NCBI GenBank assembly: GCA_001464195.1
Contig: LNEY01000010.1
Coordinates: forward strand, 1-64,000
Reading direction: 5' to 3'
DNA length: 64,000 nt
Source: Burkholderiales bacterium Ga0077547
GTDB taxonomy: Bacteria; Pseudomonadota; Gammaproteobacteria; Burkholderiales; Burkholderiaceae_C
The notes beneath the pieces were generated by a model. That model ran no database searches, was not told the origin of the DNA, and saw only the letters and a list, made by a program, of their open reading frames with translations. Shown here piece after piece: positions 7,726 to 18,533 of the stretch (its first letter is position 1; every line of letters starts with the position of its first letter). The position numbers and the translations under genes are program-made.

Positions 7726-8739
7726 CTACTTGGTGCTCAGCGCGTTGCCAACCAGCCGCGAAGTGATGTCGACGATCTGGATCATCCGGTCGTAGGCCAT
7801 GCGGGTGGGGCCGATGACGCCGAGGGTGCCGACCACGATGCCGTCGACTTCGTAAGGCGCCGACACCACCGACAGTTCCTCGAACGGCACCACATGGCTT
7901 TCGCCGCCGATGTAAATGCGCACGCCTTCGGCACGGCTGCTCACATCGAGCAGGCGCATCAGTTGTGTCTTCTGCTCGAACAGGTCGAACAGCTTGCGCA
8001 GTGAGCCCATGTCGGTGGAGAAGTCCTGCACCGTCAACAGGTTGCGTTCGCCCGAAATGACCACCTGCTCCTGGCTGTCGGCCACCGCTTCGCTGCCTGC
8101 TTGCACCGCCGCCTGCATCAGCGTGGCGATCTCGCCGCGCAGCTCATCGACCTCGGTCTTCAACCGCTCACGCACTTCTTCGAGGGTGCGGCCGGCGTAA
8201 TGGGCGGTGAGGAAGTTGCTGGCTTCGACCAGTTGTGCTTGGGTGTAGTCCTTGGCGGTGAAGATGACGCGGTTCTGCACGTCGCCGTCAGGCGCAACCA
8301 GGATCACCAGCACCCGCCGCTCGCTCAGGCGCATGAACTCGATGTGGTGAAACACGCTGGCCTTGCGCGGTGCGGTGATGACCCCCACGAAATTCGACAG
8401 GCTCGACAGCATCTGCGCGGCGTTGGCAATCACGCGTTGGGGCTGGTCGGCCTGCAGCTGCGTTTCGAAACTGGGCGCCTGCTGAAGATGCAGCGGCTGC
8501 GCCGTCATCATGGTGTCGACGAAGACCCGGTAGCCGCGAGCAGTCGGGATGCGGCCTGCGCTGGTGTGCGGGCTGGCAATCAGGCCGAGCTCTTCCAGAT
8601 CGGCCATCACATTGCGGATCGTCGCCGGCGACAACTCCAGCCCGGAGGCTTTCGACAGCGTGCGCGAACCGACTGGCTGGCCGTCGGCGATGTAGCGCTC
8701 GACGAGGGTTTTCAGGAGGGTTCGTGCGCGATCATCCAT
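7726..8739 (-). CDS. hrcA: Heat-inducible transcription repressor HrcA
   Basis: This 337-residue protein has the HrcA winged-helix N-terminus ([19 protein letters not shown], then [18 protein letters not shown]) and the GAF-like HrcA domain to the end. HrcA represses chaperone operons by binding the CIRCE inverted repeat and is helped by GroEL. No grpE, dnaK or groE gene is adjacent, and no CIRCE repeat is visible at its own start, so its targets lie elsewhere. It is divergent from nadK with a 70-base gap. Confidence 0.97.
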   Translation of the reverse strand: MDDRARTLLKTLVERYIADGQPVGSRTLSKASGLELSPATIRNVMADLEELGLIASPHTSAGRIPTARGYRVFVDTMMTAQPLHLQQAPSFETQLQADQPQRVIANAAQMLSSLSNFVGVITAPRKASVFHHIEFMRLSERRVLVILVAPDGDVQNRVIFTAKDYTQAQLVEASNFLTAHYAGRTLEEVRERLKTEVDELRGEIATLMQAAVQAGSEAVADSQEQVVISGERNLLTVQDFSTDMGSLRKLFDLFEQKTQLMRLLDVSSRAEGVRIYIGGESHVVPFEELSVVSAPYEVDGIVVGTLGVIGPTRMAYDRMIQIVDITSRLVGNALSTK

Positions 8740-8809
8740 GGCATTTTCATTGTAGGCCGCAGGGGGTTTTTGACGTGTGTGCGCGGAAAACGCTGTGGTG
8801 TAATTCCTT

Positions 8810-9685
8810 ATGAAAAGCCGGTTTCGTCACGCCGCACTGGTCGGAAAGTACAACGCGCTGGGCAGTCGCAACGTGCTTGATGCGGTGGCTCGCTTTCTGA
8901 TCGCGCAGGGGCTCGAAGTGTCGATGGAGCACGAGACCGCGCTCAACACCGGCCTGACCGACTACGGTGCGTTGACACCGGCCGAGCTGGGTCAATGTTG
9001 CGACATCGCGGTGGTGGTCGGCGGCGACGGCACGATGCTGGGCATCGCTCGCCAGATGGCTCGCTTCAACATCCCGCTGGTCGGCATCAACCAAGGGCGC
9101 CTTGGCTTCATCACCGACATCCCGATCGGCGAATTTGCCTCCGCACTGGCGCCGATGATCGCGGGCAGCTACGAGGAAGAGCATCGCACGATGCTCGAGG
9201 GTGGCGTGTGGCGCGATGGCGAGGTGATCTTCGAGGCCTTTGCGCTCAATGACGTGGTCGTGAGCCGCGGCGCCACGTCGAGCATGGTCGAGCTGAAGAT
9301 CGACATTGGCGGCGAGTTCGTCGCCAACCTGCGTGCCGACGGCCTGATCGTGGCGTCGCCCACCGGCTCCACCGCCTACGCGCTGTCGGCCGGCGGGCCG
9401 ATCCTGCACCACAGCATTCCGGGGTTTGTGATGGTGCCGATTGCGCCACACGATCTGTCGAACCGGCCCATCGTGCTGCCCGACGCAGGCGAGATCAGTG
9501 TCGAGGTCGTGGCCGGACGTGACGTCAGCGTCAACTTCGACATGCAGAGCCTGGCCAGCCTGCTGCACGGTGATCGCATCACGGTGCGCCGCGCGGCGTT
9601 CCAGGCCAGATTCCTGCACCCACCGGGCTGGAGCTACTACGCCACGCTGCGCCGCAAGCTGCACTGGAATTCAGGAACCGCTTGA
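8810..9685 (+). CDS. nadK: NAD kinase
   Basis: This 291-residue protein has the GGDGTML motif at about residues 68-74 and the second conserved block ([17 protein letters not shown]) at about residues 170-190. These are the two ATP/NAD-binding signatures of NAD kinases. It phosphorylates NAD to NADP in the cytoplasm. The start ([14 protein letters not shown]) agrees with betaproteobacterial NadK N-termini, although the ribosome site is weak. recN follows on the same strand after 105 bases. Confidence 0.97.
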   Translation: MKSRFRHAALVGKYNALGSRNVLDAVARFLIAQGLEVSMEHETALNTGLTDYGALTPAELGQCCDIAVVVGGDGTMLGIARQMARFNIPLVGINQGRLGFITDIPIGEFASALAPMIAGSYEEEHRTMLEGGVWRDGEVIFEAFALNDVVVSRGATSSMVELKIDIGGEFVANLRADGLIVASPTGSTAYALSAGGPILHHSIPGFVMVPIAPHDLSNRPIVLPDAGEISVEVVAGRDVSVNFDMQSLASLLHGDRITVRRAAFQARFLHPPGWSYYATLRRKLHWNSGTA

Positions 9686-9790
9686 TGTGGCCCCCATGCT
9701 CATTGCATTCGCTGCCCCCAGGAACCGGAAGGGTCCCCTTCGTGGCCCGTGGGGCGCGTCAGTGCCTTCGGGCGGCCGGGCGGCGCTGAC

Positions 9791-11485
9791 ATGTGGCGTC
9801 GCCTCGTCCTTCGTGACTTCGTCATCGTCACGACACTAGACGTAGAACTTGGCGGCGGCTTCTCCGTGCTGACGGGTGAAACCGGCGCCGGCAAGTCGAT
9901 CCTCATCGACGCGCTGCAGCTTGTGCTGGGCGGCCGGGGCGATGTCGGCGTGGTGCGAGAGGGCGCACCACGTTGCGAGATCAGCGCCGAATTCGACACA
10001 CCCTCCGGGCTGAACGGCTGGCTGGCTGAGGCGGGTTTCGATGTGACGGACAGCCTACTGCTGCGCCGCACGATCGACACCCAAGGCAAGAGCCGGGCCT
10101 GGGTCAATGGCAGCGCAGCCACGATCGCGCAATTGCGCGAGATCGCCGATCACCTGGTTGATATCCACGGCCAGCACGCCTGGCAAAGTCTGACCCGTCC
10201 TGCGGCGGTGCGCGACATGCTCGACGCCCATGCCGGTATCGACACACAAACGCTCGGCAGCGCCTGGGCAGAGTGGCGCAGCGCCAGCGACGCGTTGGCG
10301 CGAGCGCAAACGCAGCAGGCCGACCTCGATCGTGAGCGCGAGCGGCTGGCTTGGCAGATCGGCGAGGTCGACAAGCTGGCACCCGGCGCCGATGAATGGC
10401 ACGAGCTGAACGCTGAGCACACCCGATTGGCGAATGTGCAAACCCTGCTCGACGCCGCCCGCGAGGCGCTCGACGCGGTCAACGAAACCGACGACAGCGC
10501 CAACACACTCACGGGCCGCGCGATCGACCGCCTGCGCGATGCGGCCGAGATCGACGGTGAGCTCGCCGCGGTGGTCGAGGTGCTGCAAGGCGCACAAGCC
10601 CAGTTGCAGGATGCCGCGCACACGCTGTCGGGTTTTCTCAACGACACCGACACCGATCCCCAGCGGCTCGGCGAGCTCGACGATCGGCTGTCGGCCTGGA
10701 TGAGCCTGGCGCGCCGCTACCGCCGCCCGCCGGCCGAGCTGGCCGCGCTGCTGGCGCAATGGAAGGGCGAGCTGCGCTCGCTCGACGATGCCGCCGACCT
10801 GGACGCACAGCGGGCGCGGCTGGCCCTGGCCCGCACTGCCTACGAAGCCGAAGCCGCGCGTATCACGGCCGCCCGGCGACGGGCCGCACCGAGGCTAGCG
10901 GGCGCCGTCACCCAGGCGATGCCGCAGCTCGGCATGGCTGGCGGCTGCTTCGAGGTGATGCTGACAGCACAGGAGTCCCCGCAGTCGTTCGGCATGGAGA
11001 CGATCGAATTTTTGGTCGCCGGGCATGCTGGCGGTACACCCAGGCCGCTGGCCAAGGTGGCGTCAGGCGGCGAGCTCTCCCGCATCGCGCTGGCCATTGC
11101 GGTGACGACAACCCAGCTGCCCCGCGGCCAGGCCAGCGCCGGCACGCTGATCTTCGACGAGATCGATGCCGGTGTTGGCGGGGCGGTTGCCGAGACCGTT
11201 GGGCGGTTGATGAAGCAGTTGGGCGTTGACCGGCAGGTGCTGGCCGTGACCCACCTGCCGCAGGTGGCTGCCTGCGCCGACCATCATCAGGTGGTGGTGA
11301 AGTCCGTGACTGAGGGCACGGTGCACAGTGACATTCACCCGGTTGCGGGCGAGGCGCGGGTGGTCGAGATCGCCAGGATGCTGGCCGGCGAACGGCTCTC
11401 GGGCACCAGCCTCGCGCATGCCAAGGAAATGCTGGCCATGGGGCTGATCCCGGACGCGGACCGGTTGCGGACAAGACAGGAGTAG
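9791..11485 (+). CDS. recN: DNA repair protein RecN
   Basis: ATG 9791 ([13 protein letters not shown]) is preferred over the in-frame ATG at 9749 because RecN proteins begin at this LxxF segment. The 564-residue protein is an SMC-like ATPase: Walker A GETGAGKS at about residues 30-37, central coiled-coil arms, the ABC signature SGGELSR, and Walker [13 protein letters not shown]. It acts in double-strand-break repair with RecA. No LexA box is visible upstream, so SOS control is not shown here. rapZ follows after 8 bases and is probably co-transcribed. Confidence 0.97.
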   Translation: MWRRLVLRDFVIVTTLDVELGGGFSVLTGETGAGKSILIDALQLVLGGRGDVGVVREGAPRCEISAEFDTPSGLNGWLAEAGFDVTDSLLLRRTIDTQGKSRAWVNGSAATIAQLREIADHLVDIHGQHAWQSLTRPAAVRDMLDAHAGIDTQTLGSAWAEWRSASDALARAQTQQADLDRERERLAWQIGEVDKLAPGADEWHELNAEHTRLANVQTLLDAAREALDAVNETDDSANTLTGRAIDRLRDAAEIDGELAAVVEVLQGAQAQLQDAAHTLSGFLNDTDTDPQRLGELDDRLSAWMSLARRYRRPPAELAALLAQWKGELRSLDDAADLDAQRARLALARTAYEAEAARITAARRRAAPRLAGAVTQAMPQLGMAGGCFEVMLTAQESPQSFGMETIEFLVAGHAGGTPRPLAKVASGGELSRIALAIAVTTTQLPRGQASAGTLIFDEIDAGVGGAVAETVGRLMKQLGVDRQVLAVTHLPQVAACADHHQVVVKSVTEGTVHSDIHPVAGEARVVEIARMLAGERLSGTSLAHAKEMLAMGLIPDADRLRTRQE

Positions 11486-11493
11486 CGATCTTC

Positions 11494-12492
11494 ATGAGCG
11501 TCACGGAACCACCCGAATCAAAGCCCACCGGCGGCGCCGAAGCAGCACGTGAGGTCGTGCTGGTCACCGGCATTTCGGGTTCGGGCAAGTCGGTCGCACT
11601 GCACGCGCTGGAGGATGCAGGTTTCTTCTGCATCGACAACCTCCCTCCCGAGTTGCTGCGCGGCTTTTTGCAGTTGGAGCACCGGCTGCACGACCAGCGC
11701 GTTGCCATCGCCGTCGACGTGCGCAGTGCAGGTTCGCTGCCCCACCTGCTGCCCCTGATCAAGCAGCTCAATGCCGAGGGCGTGAAGGTGCGCTCGATCT
11801 TCCTCGACGCCAGCACCGATGCGCTGGTGCGCCGCTTCTCGGAAACACGCCGCCCGCACCCTCTGTCGCAAACTCCGGGGCGAGCCCCGCCGAGTCAAGA
11901 ACAGCGCGATGACGACACGGGCTACACCATTCCCGGCGATCTCGACCTCGAACGGGTGTCAACCGCCGACGGGCACCGGGCGCTGATCGACGCGATCGAA
12001 CTCGAGCGCGAGCTGTTGTCAGAACTGCGCGAAGTCTCGACCGTGATCGACACCAGCCAATTGCGCCCGGCCCAGCTGCGTCTGTGGATTCGCGATCTGA
12101 TGAGCGGCGCCGGCAACCGATTGACGCTGGTGTTCGAGTCCTTCGCTTTCAAGCATGGCGTGCCACTGGACGCCGACTATGTGTTCGATGTGCGCGTGCT
12201 GCCCAACCCCCACTACGTGCGTGAACTGCGCCCGCTGGACGGGCGTGATTCACCTGTCGTGGCCTACCTTGAAGCGCAACCGGATGTGATCGAGATGCTG
12301 ACGCAGATCGATGCATTCTTGACGCGCTGGCTGCCGGCCTTCAACAACGACCAGCGCAGCTACCTGACAGTCGCCATCGGGTGCACAGGCGGCCAGCACC
12401 GCTCGGTGTACTTCGTGGAAATGCTGGCGCGCCGCTTCGCTCGCCGCACCGTCACACTGATCCGACACCGCGAGCTCGACGCGCGCGGCTGA
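11494..12492 (+). CDS. rapZ: RNase adapter protein RapZ (YvcJ-family nucleotide-binding protein)
   Basis: This 332-residue protein has Walker A GISGSGKS at residues 26-33 and the conserved C-terminal block [14 protein letters not shown]. RapZ family members average about 285 residues. The extra length is a short N-terminal tail plus a polar insert at about residues 126-160 ([13 protein letters not shown] region) between the conserved RRPHPLS and [11 protein letters not shown] blocks. In E. coli RapZ guides RNase E to GlmZ to control GlmS; in other bacteria its targets are less clear. The last 41 bases overlap the end of mutY on the other strand. Confidence 0.95.
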   Translation: MSVTEPPESKPTGGAEAAREVVLVTGISGSGKSVALHALEDAGFFCIDNLPPELLRGFLQLEHRLHDQRVAIAVDVRSAGSLPHLLPLIKQLNAEGVKVRSIFLDASTDALVRRFSETRRPHPLSQTPGRAPPSQEQRDDDTGYTIPGDLDLERVSTADGHRALIDAIELERELLSELREVSTVIDTSQLRPAQLRLWIRDLMSGAGNRLTLVFESFAFKHGVPLDADYVFDVRVLPNPHYVRELRPLDGRDSPVVAYLEAQPDVIEMLTQIDAFLTRWLPAFNNDQRSYLTVAIGCTGGQHRSVYFVEMLARRFARRTVTLIRHRELDARG

Positions 12493-13549
12493 GCGCGCCG
12501 CCGGGGCGTCGGCTCAGCAGCAACTTGCGCAGCGGCGCCGGAAGCCCGGCGGCCAACGCTTCGGCCTGGGTGAACCAGCGACCGGTCGGCCAGGCACTCA
12601 CGAGGGCCGCGGCTTGCGCCTCCTCCAGATCCGCCGGCAGCGTCCAGCGCACCGGGTGCAAGGTCCAGTCGAGATGGGTCAGCACATGGGTGAACGGCGG
12701 TAGCCTGTCAGCCTGACCGGGCCAGCCGGCACTGTGCTGCTCGAAGCCGGGAGCCGTCTCGAACTCCGGCAGGCTCCACAGCCCGGCCCAGACCCCTTGA
12801 TCAGGGCGCTGCACCAGCCACACCCGATCGCGCCAGCACAGCCACAGCCACAGGTGTTCTCGCTTGCTGCGCTTGAGCTTGCGTGTTTTCACCGGAAACT
12901 TCGTCTGAGTCTGCGTGGCCGCAGCGACGCAAAGGTCGCGCACCGGGCACAGCAGGCATTGCGGCGCACGCACGCTGCACAGCGTCGCCCCCAGGTCCAT
13001 CAGGCCCTGCGTGTAGGGCTCGATGCCGCGGTCGGGCAGCAGCGCCGTGGCCTGGCCCCACAGGGCTCTTTCCTGCACGGCCTGAGCGAGATCACCCGCG
13101 AAGCCCAGCACACGCGTCAATACCCGTTTCACATTGCCATCGAGGATCGCCACACGTTCGCCGAAGCAGAACGCGGCCACCGCAGCCGCGGTCGAGCGGC
13201 CGATGCCGGGCAGGCCTTGCAGTTGTTCGCTGCTGCGCGGAAACTGACCGCCGTGCTGTGACACCACCGCCTGGGCACAGCGGTGGAGGTTGCGGGCCCG
13301 GCTGTAGTAGCCCAGCCCGCTCCACAGTGCGAGCACTTCGTCTTGGGAGGCCGCCGCCAGCGCGGTCACGTCCGGAAAGCGTTGCAGGAAGCGCTCGTAA
13401 TAGGTGAGCACGGTCGTCACCTGCGTTTGCTGCAGCATGATTTCCGACAGCCAGACGCGGTAGGGATCGCGGGTGTGCTGCCAGGGCAAACCGTGACGGC
13501 CGTGCCGCTGCTGCCATTCCACGATCCGCGTCGAGAACGCATCCGTCAA
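12452..13549 (-). CDS. mutY: A/G-specific adenine glycosylase MutY
   Basis: The helix-hairpin-helix GPD domain is clear: catalytic Glu in [20 protein letters not shown] and the Asp in ILDGNVKRV. The [4Fe-4S] loop has the exact C-x6-C-x2-C-x5-C spacing ([17 protein letters not shown]). A C-terminal Nudix-like domain, which reads 8-oxoguanine, follows. The frame extends to a GTG at 13606. TTG 13549 is preferred because AAGGAAGG lies just upstream and the resulting N-terminus ([13 protein letters not shown]) matches the family. MutY removes adenine opposite 8-oxoG. mutM lies two genes away, so both GO-system glycosylases are local. Confidence 0.95.
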   Translation of the reverse strand: MTDAFSTRIVEWQQRHGRHGLPWQHTRDPYRVWLSEIMLQQTQVTTVLTYYERFLQRFPDVTALAAASQDEVLALWSGLGYYSRARNLHRCAQAVVSQHGGQFPRSSEQLQGLPGIGRSTAAAVAAFCFGERVAILDGNVKRVLTRVLGFAGDLAQAVQERALWGQATALLPDRGIEPYTQGLMDLGATLCSVRAPQCLLCPVRDLCVAAATQTQTKFPVKTRKLKRSKREHLWLWLCWRDRVWLVQRPDQGVWAGLWSLPEFETAPGFEQHSAGWPGQADRLPPFTHVLTHLDWTLHPVRWTLPADLEEAQAAALVSAWPTGRWFTQAEALAAGLPAPLRKLLLSRRPGGALSRARRARGVGSV

Positions 13550-13623
13550 GACCGGCAAACCTTCCTTGCGCACGCTCACGGCGTGTCCCGCGGCGATCGG
13601 CGGCACCGCACCGGCCAGGTCAT

Positions 13624-15615
13624 TCAGGCTTGCGCTTTTCGAACCGAGACGAACTCGTCGAAGGGCAAGGTGACGTCCATGTTGCCTTCGGACGCTACGG
13701 CGGTCGACGCACTGGCAAGCACTGCTTGCGCGACCACCGCCAGGCGCTCGATGCGACTTTGCAACTGGGCGTCCTGCTGCTCGATGTCGGTGATACGCAG
13801 CTCCAGTTCGTCGGACGCGCCGCGGATGCGCGACAGCGCCTCGGCCCGCTTCTGGAAGCTGCGCCGGCGCTCGTGCAACTGCACTTCGACGTGCGTGGTC
13901 ATCGCGCCATTCCAGGATTCGATGTCGCTGCGCGCACCGTCCCAGACCGGGTCCAGCCGCGAGAGCAGCATGCGGCGGAACTGCGCCATGAACTGCGGCT
14001 GCGACAGGCGCAACGCCTGGCCGAGCCCCAGGTATTGGGTGTAGCTCTGTTCGATGGCGTCCAGTTCATCACCAAACCGTGACAGGTCAGGGCCCGGCAT
14101 CAGAACCAGGCCGAAACCGAACTCGGCATTCAGGTGGGTGAAGGTTCCGGCCAGCATCTCCCGAATTTCCTGTGCTTGCCGGCTGGCCTGAGAGAGCCGC
14201 TCGCGCAGCCGGGCGCAGGCCGCGACGAACGCCTTGCGCGCCCCGAGCTTGAGCACGCTGGCCTTGATGTCTGCCAGCAGCTGATGGACCTCGGTCTTGA
14301 GGTTTTCTTCGGAGAGCCCTTCGAGCGCCTCGTCGAGCAGACGCGAATGCAACCCCCGCAAGGCGACCAGGCGCGAATGACAGTGCTCAAACTCAAGTGC
14401 CTCCTGCTCGATGCGCTGGCGGATGGTGCGCAGCCGGCCGCTGCTCTTGCCGCGCAGGCCACGCAGTTCGAGCATCTGCTCGGCAACTTGCCGGCGGGCA
14501 TCGCCGAGCCGACGTCCCGCCCGCTGTTGGAGCGAGGAGACGGTGTCTTCGATCAGGCGGTGCAGCACCTGCTTGCGTTGCGGCAACAGCTCAGCCGACA
14601 GTGCGGCTTCAAACTCTGCGATGCCACTGGCGGTCTGACCGTCGTCATCGGATTCGACGCGAGCCACCAATGCCTGCCTGGCCGACATCGCAAACACTCG
14701 CTGGGCCGGCACCCCAAGCAAGCGGGCAGTGGCCGTGCGCTGTGATTCGATGTGCGCCGCGATCTGCTGCGGGGTCAGCAAGGGATCACGCAGCGCATCG
14801 ATCTTGTTGAGCACAACAAAGGCGGCGCCCTGGCGGCTGCCCAGATGATCCCGCCAGATGGCCATGTCGGACTGCGTCACGCCCGTGTCGGCGCCGACGA
14901 TGAACACCGTGGCATGCGCCGACGGCAGCAGACCCAGCGTCAACTCCGGCTCGGAACCGAGTGCGTTCAGGCCTGGCGTGTCGAGGACCACCAAGCCCTG
15001 GCACAGCAAGGGATGCGGGTAGTTGATCAGCGCATGACGCCAGGCCGGGATCTCGATGCGGCCATTTTCATCGGGGCTCGGGTTGTGCCCCGAATTCGAT
15101 TCGTCCCACAGACCCAGCGCCACCGCCTCGGCGACCGAGACCCGCTGGGTGCCCATCACCTCGAGCAGCGCACTCGACAGATGCTCAGGACGTGCCACGT
15201 CGAGCGGAACGTGCGTCCACGCCTGTGGGTTACGCCGAAGTTCGGCCAGCGAGCTGCCGGCAAGACGTGTGGCGATGGGGAGCAGCGACACCGTGATCGG
15301 CTGCGAGGGGTCGTGTGACAGCTCGACCGGGCACATCGTCGTTCGCCCTGGCGTGGCCGGCAGCACGCGACGCCCGGTGTCGGCAAAGAAGATCGCGTTG
15401 ATCAGCTCCGACTTGCCGCGTGAGAACTCGCCAACGAAGGCCACCACGAGTTTGTCGGTGGACAGCCGCTGGCGCAGCGAAGCGAGCTGCGATTGCTCGG
15501 TGGAATCAGGTGCGACCTGCTCGGTCAGGAACGCGGCCAGATCGTCCAGCCGCGCGCACACGCCATCTCGCCATTGGTTGAGCTCATCGAAGCGGCCGGA
15601 GAAAGCGGAATTCAT
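13624..15615 (-). CDS. Dynamin-like GTPase
   Basis: A 663-residue protein from ATG 15615, with a longer in-frame start at 15681 possible. All four GTPase motifs are present: G1 GEFSRGKS at about residues 62-69, G2 PGRTTMCPVE, G3 DTPGLNAL and G4 LNKIDAL. Long helical, coiled-coil-rich segments follow (for example around RLRTIRQRIEQEALEFE), as in bacterial dynamin-like proteins. Known bacterial dynamins act in membrane remodelling or repair. The function here is not known. It lies between mutY and mutM on the same strand, 17 bases before the longest mutY frame, so it may be co-transcribed with mutY. Confidence 0.87.
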   Translation of the reverse strand: MNSAFSGRFDELNQWRDGVCARLDDLAAFLTEQVAPDSTEQSQLASLRQRLSTDKLVVAFVGEFSRGKSELINAIFFADTGRRVLPATPGRTTMCPVELSHDPSQPITVSLLPIATRLAGSSLAELRRNPQAWTHVPLDVARPEHLSSALLEVMGTQRVSVAEAVALGLWDESNSGHNPSPDENGRIEIPAWRHALINYPHPLLCQGLVVLDTPGLNALGSEPELTLGLLPSAHATVFIVGADTGVTQSDMAIWRDHLGSRQGAAFVVLNKIDALRDPLLTPQQIAAHIESQRTATARLLGVPAQRVFAMSARQALVARVESDDDGQTASGIAEFEAALSAELLPQRKQVLHRLIEDTVSSLQQRAGRRLGDARRQVAEQMLELRGLRGKSSGRLRTIRQRIEQEALEFEHCHSRLVALRGLHSRLLDEALEGLSEENLKTEVHQLLADIKASVLKLGARKAFVAACARLRERLSQASRQAQEIREMLAGTFTHLNAEFGFGLVLMPGPDLSRFGDELDAIEQSYTQYLGLGQALRLSQPQFMAQFRRMLLSRLDPVWDGARSDIESWNGAMTTHVEVQLHERRRSFQKRAEALSRIRGASDELELRITDIEQQDAQLQSRIERLAVVAQAVLASASTAVASEGNMDVTLPFDEFVSVRKAQA

Positions 15616-15751
15616 GGCGCGATCGGACTGGTTGGCGTGAGTCGGCAAGACGAAGCCCCGAACGGGACCTCTACCCCGCACATCCTAGGGCATGCCCGCG
15701 AGCGTGCATCGCGAGAAACGACCGCAGATCCGCCCTTTTCTGCGTCAGTCT

Positions 15752-16603
15752 TCACCGTTTCTGACAGCTCGCGCAAAAGAACGTCGAGCGCTGCCCCTGC
15801 ACGATGCGGCGCACAGCCGCGCCGCACACGGTGCACGGCGCCCCGACGCGCCCATACACCCGGGCACTCAGCTGGAATTGACCGGCCATGCCATGTGCAT
15901 CGCGAAAGTCACGCAGCGTGGACCCGCCAAGATCGAGCGCCGCCTGCAGCGTCTGACGTATGGCCTGAGCCAGCCGCTGGCAGCGGGGGCGGCTCAGTCG
16001 GTCGCTGCGGGTTCGTGGATCGATGCGGGCGGTGAACAAGGCCTCGCACGCATAGATGTTGCCAGCGCCCACCACGATGTCGCCGCCCAGCAGCGCCAGC
16101 TTGATGGGAACGCGGCGCCGCTGCAGAGCGGCATGCAGATGCAGGCCATCGAAAGCAGCATCGAAAGGCTCCAGCCCCAGACTGGCCAGCAGCTTGCCGG
16201 CCATGCCGAGATGCTGCGCCGGCGACCAGACCACCGCGCCGAAGCGGCGGGGATCGGTCAGGCGCAACGTGCCGCGGTCGGTGGCCAGATCAAAGTGGTC
16301 GTGTGGTCCAGGCAGCGAGGCCTGCTGACTGAAGGCCAGTGACCCCGACATGCCCAGATGCAGCAGCAGTCCGCCTGCAGCTGACAACGCAGCGTCCGAG
16401 GCACTACCCCCGTGCCCCAGTGACAGCCACAGGTACTTGCCGCGCCTTTTGACCTGCCCGACGCGCAGCCCGATCAGCTGCGACGGTTCGATGCCCAGCG
16501 GCCAGCGCAAGGGCTTGCCCAGGCGCACGCCGGTAACGACCGCGCCATCGATGCGATCGGCAAAGCTCAGGCGGGTGACTTCGACTTCGGGCAGTTCAGG
16601 CAT
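15752..16603 (-). CDS. mutM: Formamidopyrimidine-DNA glycosylase (MutM/Fpg)
   Basis: This 283-residue protein starts MPELPEVEV, giving the catalytic Pro2 and Glu3. KRRGKYLWL holds the conserved Lys. The zinc finger at the C-terminus has paired cysteines CTVC and CASC, with the conserved Arg in the finger loop. It excises 8-oxoguanine and ring-opened purines. The start is certain from the mature N-terminus. The gene is divergent from the TPR-protein gene. Confidence 0.98.
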   Translation of the reverse strand: MPELPEVEVTRLSFADRIDGAVVTGVRLGKPLRWPLGIEPSQLIGLRVGQVKRRGKYLWLSLGHGGSASDAALSAAGGLLLHLGMSGSLAFSQQASLPGPHDHFDLATDRGTLRLTDPRRFGAVVWSPAQHLGMAGKLLASLGLEPFDAAFDGLHLHAALQRRRVPIKLALLGGDIVVGAGNIYACEALFTARIDPRTRSDRLSRPRCQRLAQAIRQTLQAALDLGGSTLRDFRDAHGMAGQFQLSARVYGRVGAPCTVCGAAVRRIVQGQRSTFFCASCQKR

Positions 16604-16697
16604 CGACGGAATTATCGGCAGCCTGTGAGGTCGTACTCGACGGGCAGGGCCTCGCAGCGCCCCGCTCTAGAATCTTTTCTGCTTCCAGGAGTCGCTG

Positions 16698-18533
16698 ATG
16701 CCCGCTTGTTTCCCCGCCGCAAAAGCGGTCTGTGCGCTTGTCGTTGCGGGCTGCGCTTGGGCTCCGCAGGCATGGTCACAGGCACCTCCGGCCGCAGCGG
16801 CGACACCTGCGCCGGCCGCCTCTGCGCCAGCGTTTGTCAATTCGGACCTCGACGCCTCGCTGTTCTATCAGCTCCTCATTGGCGAACTGGAGCTCAGCGC
16901 CAGCGAAGGCAGCACCGCCTTCCTGGTGATGCTCGATGCGGCCAACAAGACCAAGAGCGAGCAGTTGTACAAGCGCTCGGCCGACATGGCGCTGCAGATG
17001 CGATCGGGCAGCCAGGCGCTGATCGTTGTGCAGGCCTGGCGCAGGGCATTACCGGCATCTCGCGGCGCACACCGCTACCTGATCGAGTTGCTGGTGGCCT
17101 TGAATCGATCGGCCGAAACTGCGGAACCACTTCGTTCATTGATACGGCTGACGCCAGAGGCAGAACGTCCCACCCTGATCAACAGCTTGCCGCGGTTTTT
17201 CGAGCGCACGGGCAATCGCAAGCTGATCCCGGAGATCCTGACCGATGCCTTGCAGCCCTACGTCGATTCCCCAGCGACTGACGACGCTTCGCTGATTGCA
17301 ATAGGCCGGGGTTGGCAGGTGGCAGGTGACAGTGCACGGGCGCTGGAGTTCGCCCAACGAGCGCACGCGCTGGATGCCGGCGCAGAAGGCCCGGTGCTGC
17401 TCGCCCTGGAACTGCTGCCGACGACCACCGACGCGGAGCCCATCGTCCAGGGCTATCTGAAGGCACGGCCCCAAGCCACCACGGTGCGCATGTTCTATGC
17501 CCGCGCCTTGGGCATGTCGCAGCGTTATCTGGAGGCTCTGGCGCAGGTTGATCGGGTGACACGAGACGAGCCCGCACAAGCCGCCCCGTGGCTGACGCTG
17601 GGCGCCTTGCACCTGGAACTTCGACAGCCCAAGGAAGCCACGGTCGCGATCAAGACCTTCATCGAGCGCATCGAGTCGACGCCGCCGGCCACCAATACGC
17701 CCCAACCCGCGCCGGCTGCGCAAACTGCTGCGGGCGGAAATGAGGCCGTGGTCGAGTCCGACGACCGAGGCCTCACGCAGGCCTGGTTGATGCTCGCCCA
17801 GGCTGCCGAGCAGCAAGGCGACTTCAAGGCCGCGGAGGGCTGGCTCGCGAAGGTTGACACCCCCGCCCGGGCGCTGGAGGTACAGGTGCGACGCGCGTCG
17901 CTGCTGGCCAAACAGGGGCGCCTGACCGAAGCGATCGAGATGATTCGCCGCGCACCGGAGGCCGGCGACGAGGACGCCCGCGCCAAGCTGATCGCAGAGG
18001 TCTCGTTGTTGCGCGATGCACGGCAGTGGACTCAGGCCAGCGACATTCTGCAGCGCGCCAACGACCGATTCAAAGACGACCCCGATCTGCTCTACGAACA
18101 ATCGATGATGGCGGAGAAGCTCAACCGCATCGACGAGATGGAGCGCCTGCTGCGGCGCGTGATCGAGCTGCGCCCCGACCACGAGCATGCCTACAACGCG
18201 CTCGGTTTTTCGCTGGCGGATCGAGGGCTGCGCTTGCCGGAGGCGAAGGCCCTGATCGTGCGCGCGCTGGAGCTGGCCCCGGGTGAGCCCTTCATCACCG
18301 ACAGCCTGGGCTGGGTCGAGTACCGCATGGGCAACCTCGGTGAAGCGATCAAGCAGCTCAGACGCGCCTACCAGTCGCGGCCCGACCCGGAGATTGCAGC
18401 TCACCTGGGTGAAGTGCTGTGGGTCAGCGGTCAGCATGAGGAGGCACGCCGCATCCTGCGCGAAGGCAAGAGCCGCGATCAGACCAATGACGTGCTGCGT
18501 GAAACCGTGGTGCGTCTGAAAGTCAATTTGTGA
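16698..18533 (+). CDS. Tetratricopeptide-repeat protein with signal peptide
   Basis: A 611-residue protein with an N-terminal signal sequence (hydrophobic residues 8-25, then AWSQAPPAAAA) and an Ala/Pro linker. A long series of TPR-like helical repeats follows; the clearest are near the C-terminus (AYNALGFSLADRGLRLPEA, then LAPGEPFITDSLGWVEYRMG). It is probably periplasmic or membrane-associated. AGGAG lies upstream of ATG 16698. The stop overlaps the lolB start (GTGA at 18530-18533), so the two are coupled. This TPR gene is often found before lolB in betaproteobacteria; the molecular role is not established. Confidence 0.9.
   Translation: MPACFPAAKAVCALVVAGCAWAPQAWSQAPPAAAATPAPAASAPAFVNSDLDASLFYQLLIGELELSASEGSTAFLVMLDAANKTKSEQLYKRSADMALQMRSGSQALIVVQAWRRALPASRGAHRYLIELLVALNRSAETAEPLRSLIRLTPEAERPTLINSLPRFFERTGNRKLIPEILTDALQPYVDSPATDDASLIAIGRGWQVAGDSARALEFAQRAHALDAGAEGPVLLALELLPTTTDAEPIVQGYLKARPQATTVRMFYARALGMSQRYLEALAQVDRVTRDEPAQAAPWLTLGALHLELRQPKEATVAIKTFIERIESTPPATNTPQPAPAAQTAAGGNEAVVESDDRGLTQAWLMLAQAAEQQGDFKAAEGWLAKVDTPARALEVQVRRASLLAKQGRLTEAIEMIRRAPEAGDEDARAKLIAEVSLLRDARQWTQASDILQRANDRFKDDPDLLYEQSMMAEKLNRIDEMERLLRRVIELRPDHEHAYNALGFSLADRGLRLPEAKALIVRALELAPGEPFITDSLGWVEYRMGNLGEAIKQLRRAYQSRPDPEIAAHLGEVLWVSGQHEEARRILREGKSRDQTNDVLRETVVRLKVNL

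Noticed and set aside
8740-8809. A CIRCE element controlling hrcA itself
   Set aside because: No TTAGCACTC-N9-GAGTGCTAA-like repeat is visible in the hrcA-nadK gap.
9686-9790. A LexA box before recN
   Set aside because: No CTGT-N8-ACAG-type site is present. Only a short GAAGGG/CCCTTC palindrome is seen, which is not convincing as an operator.
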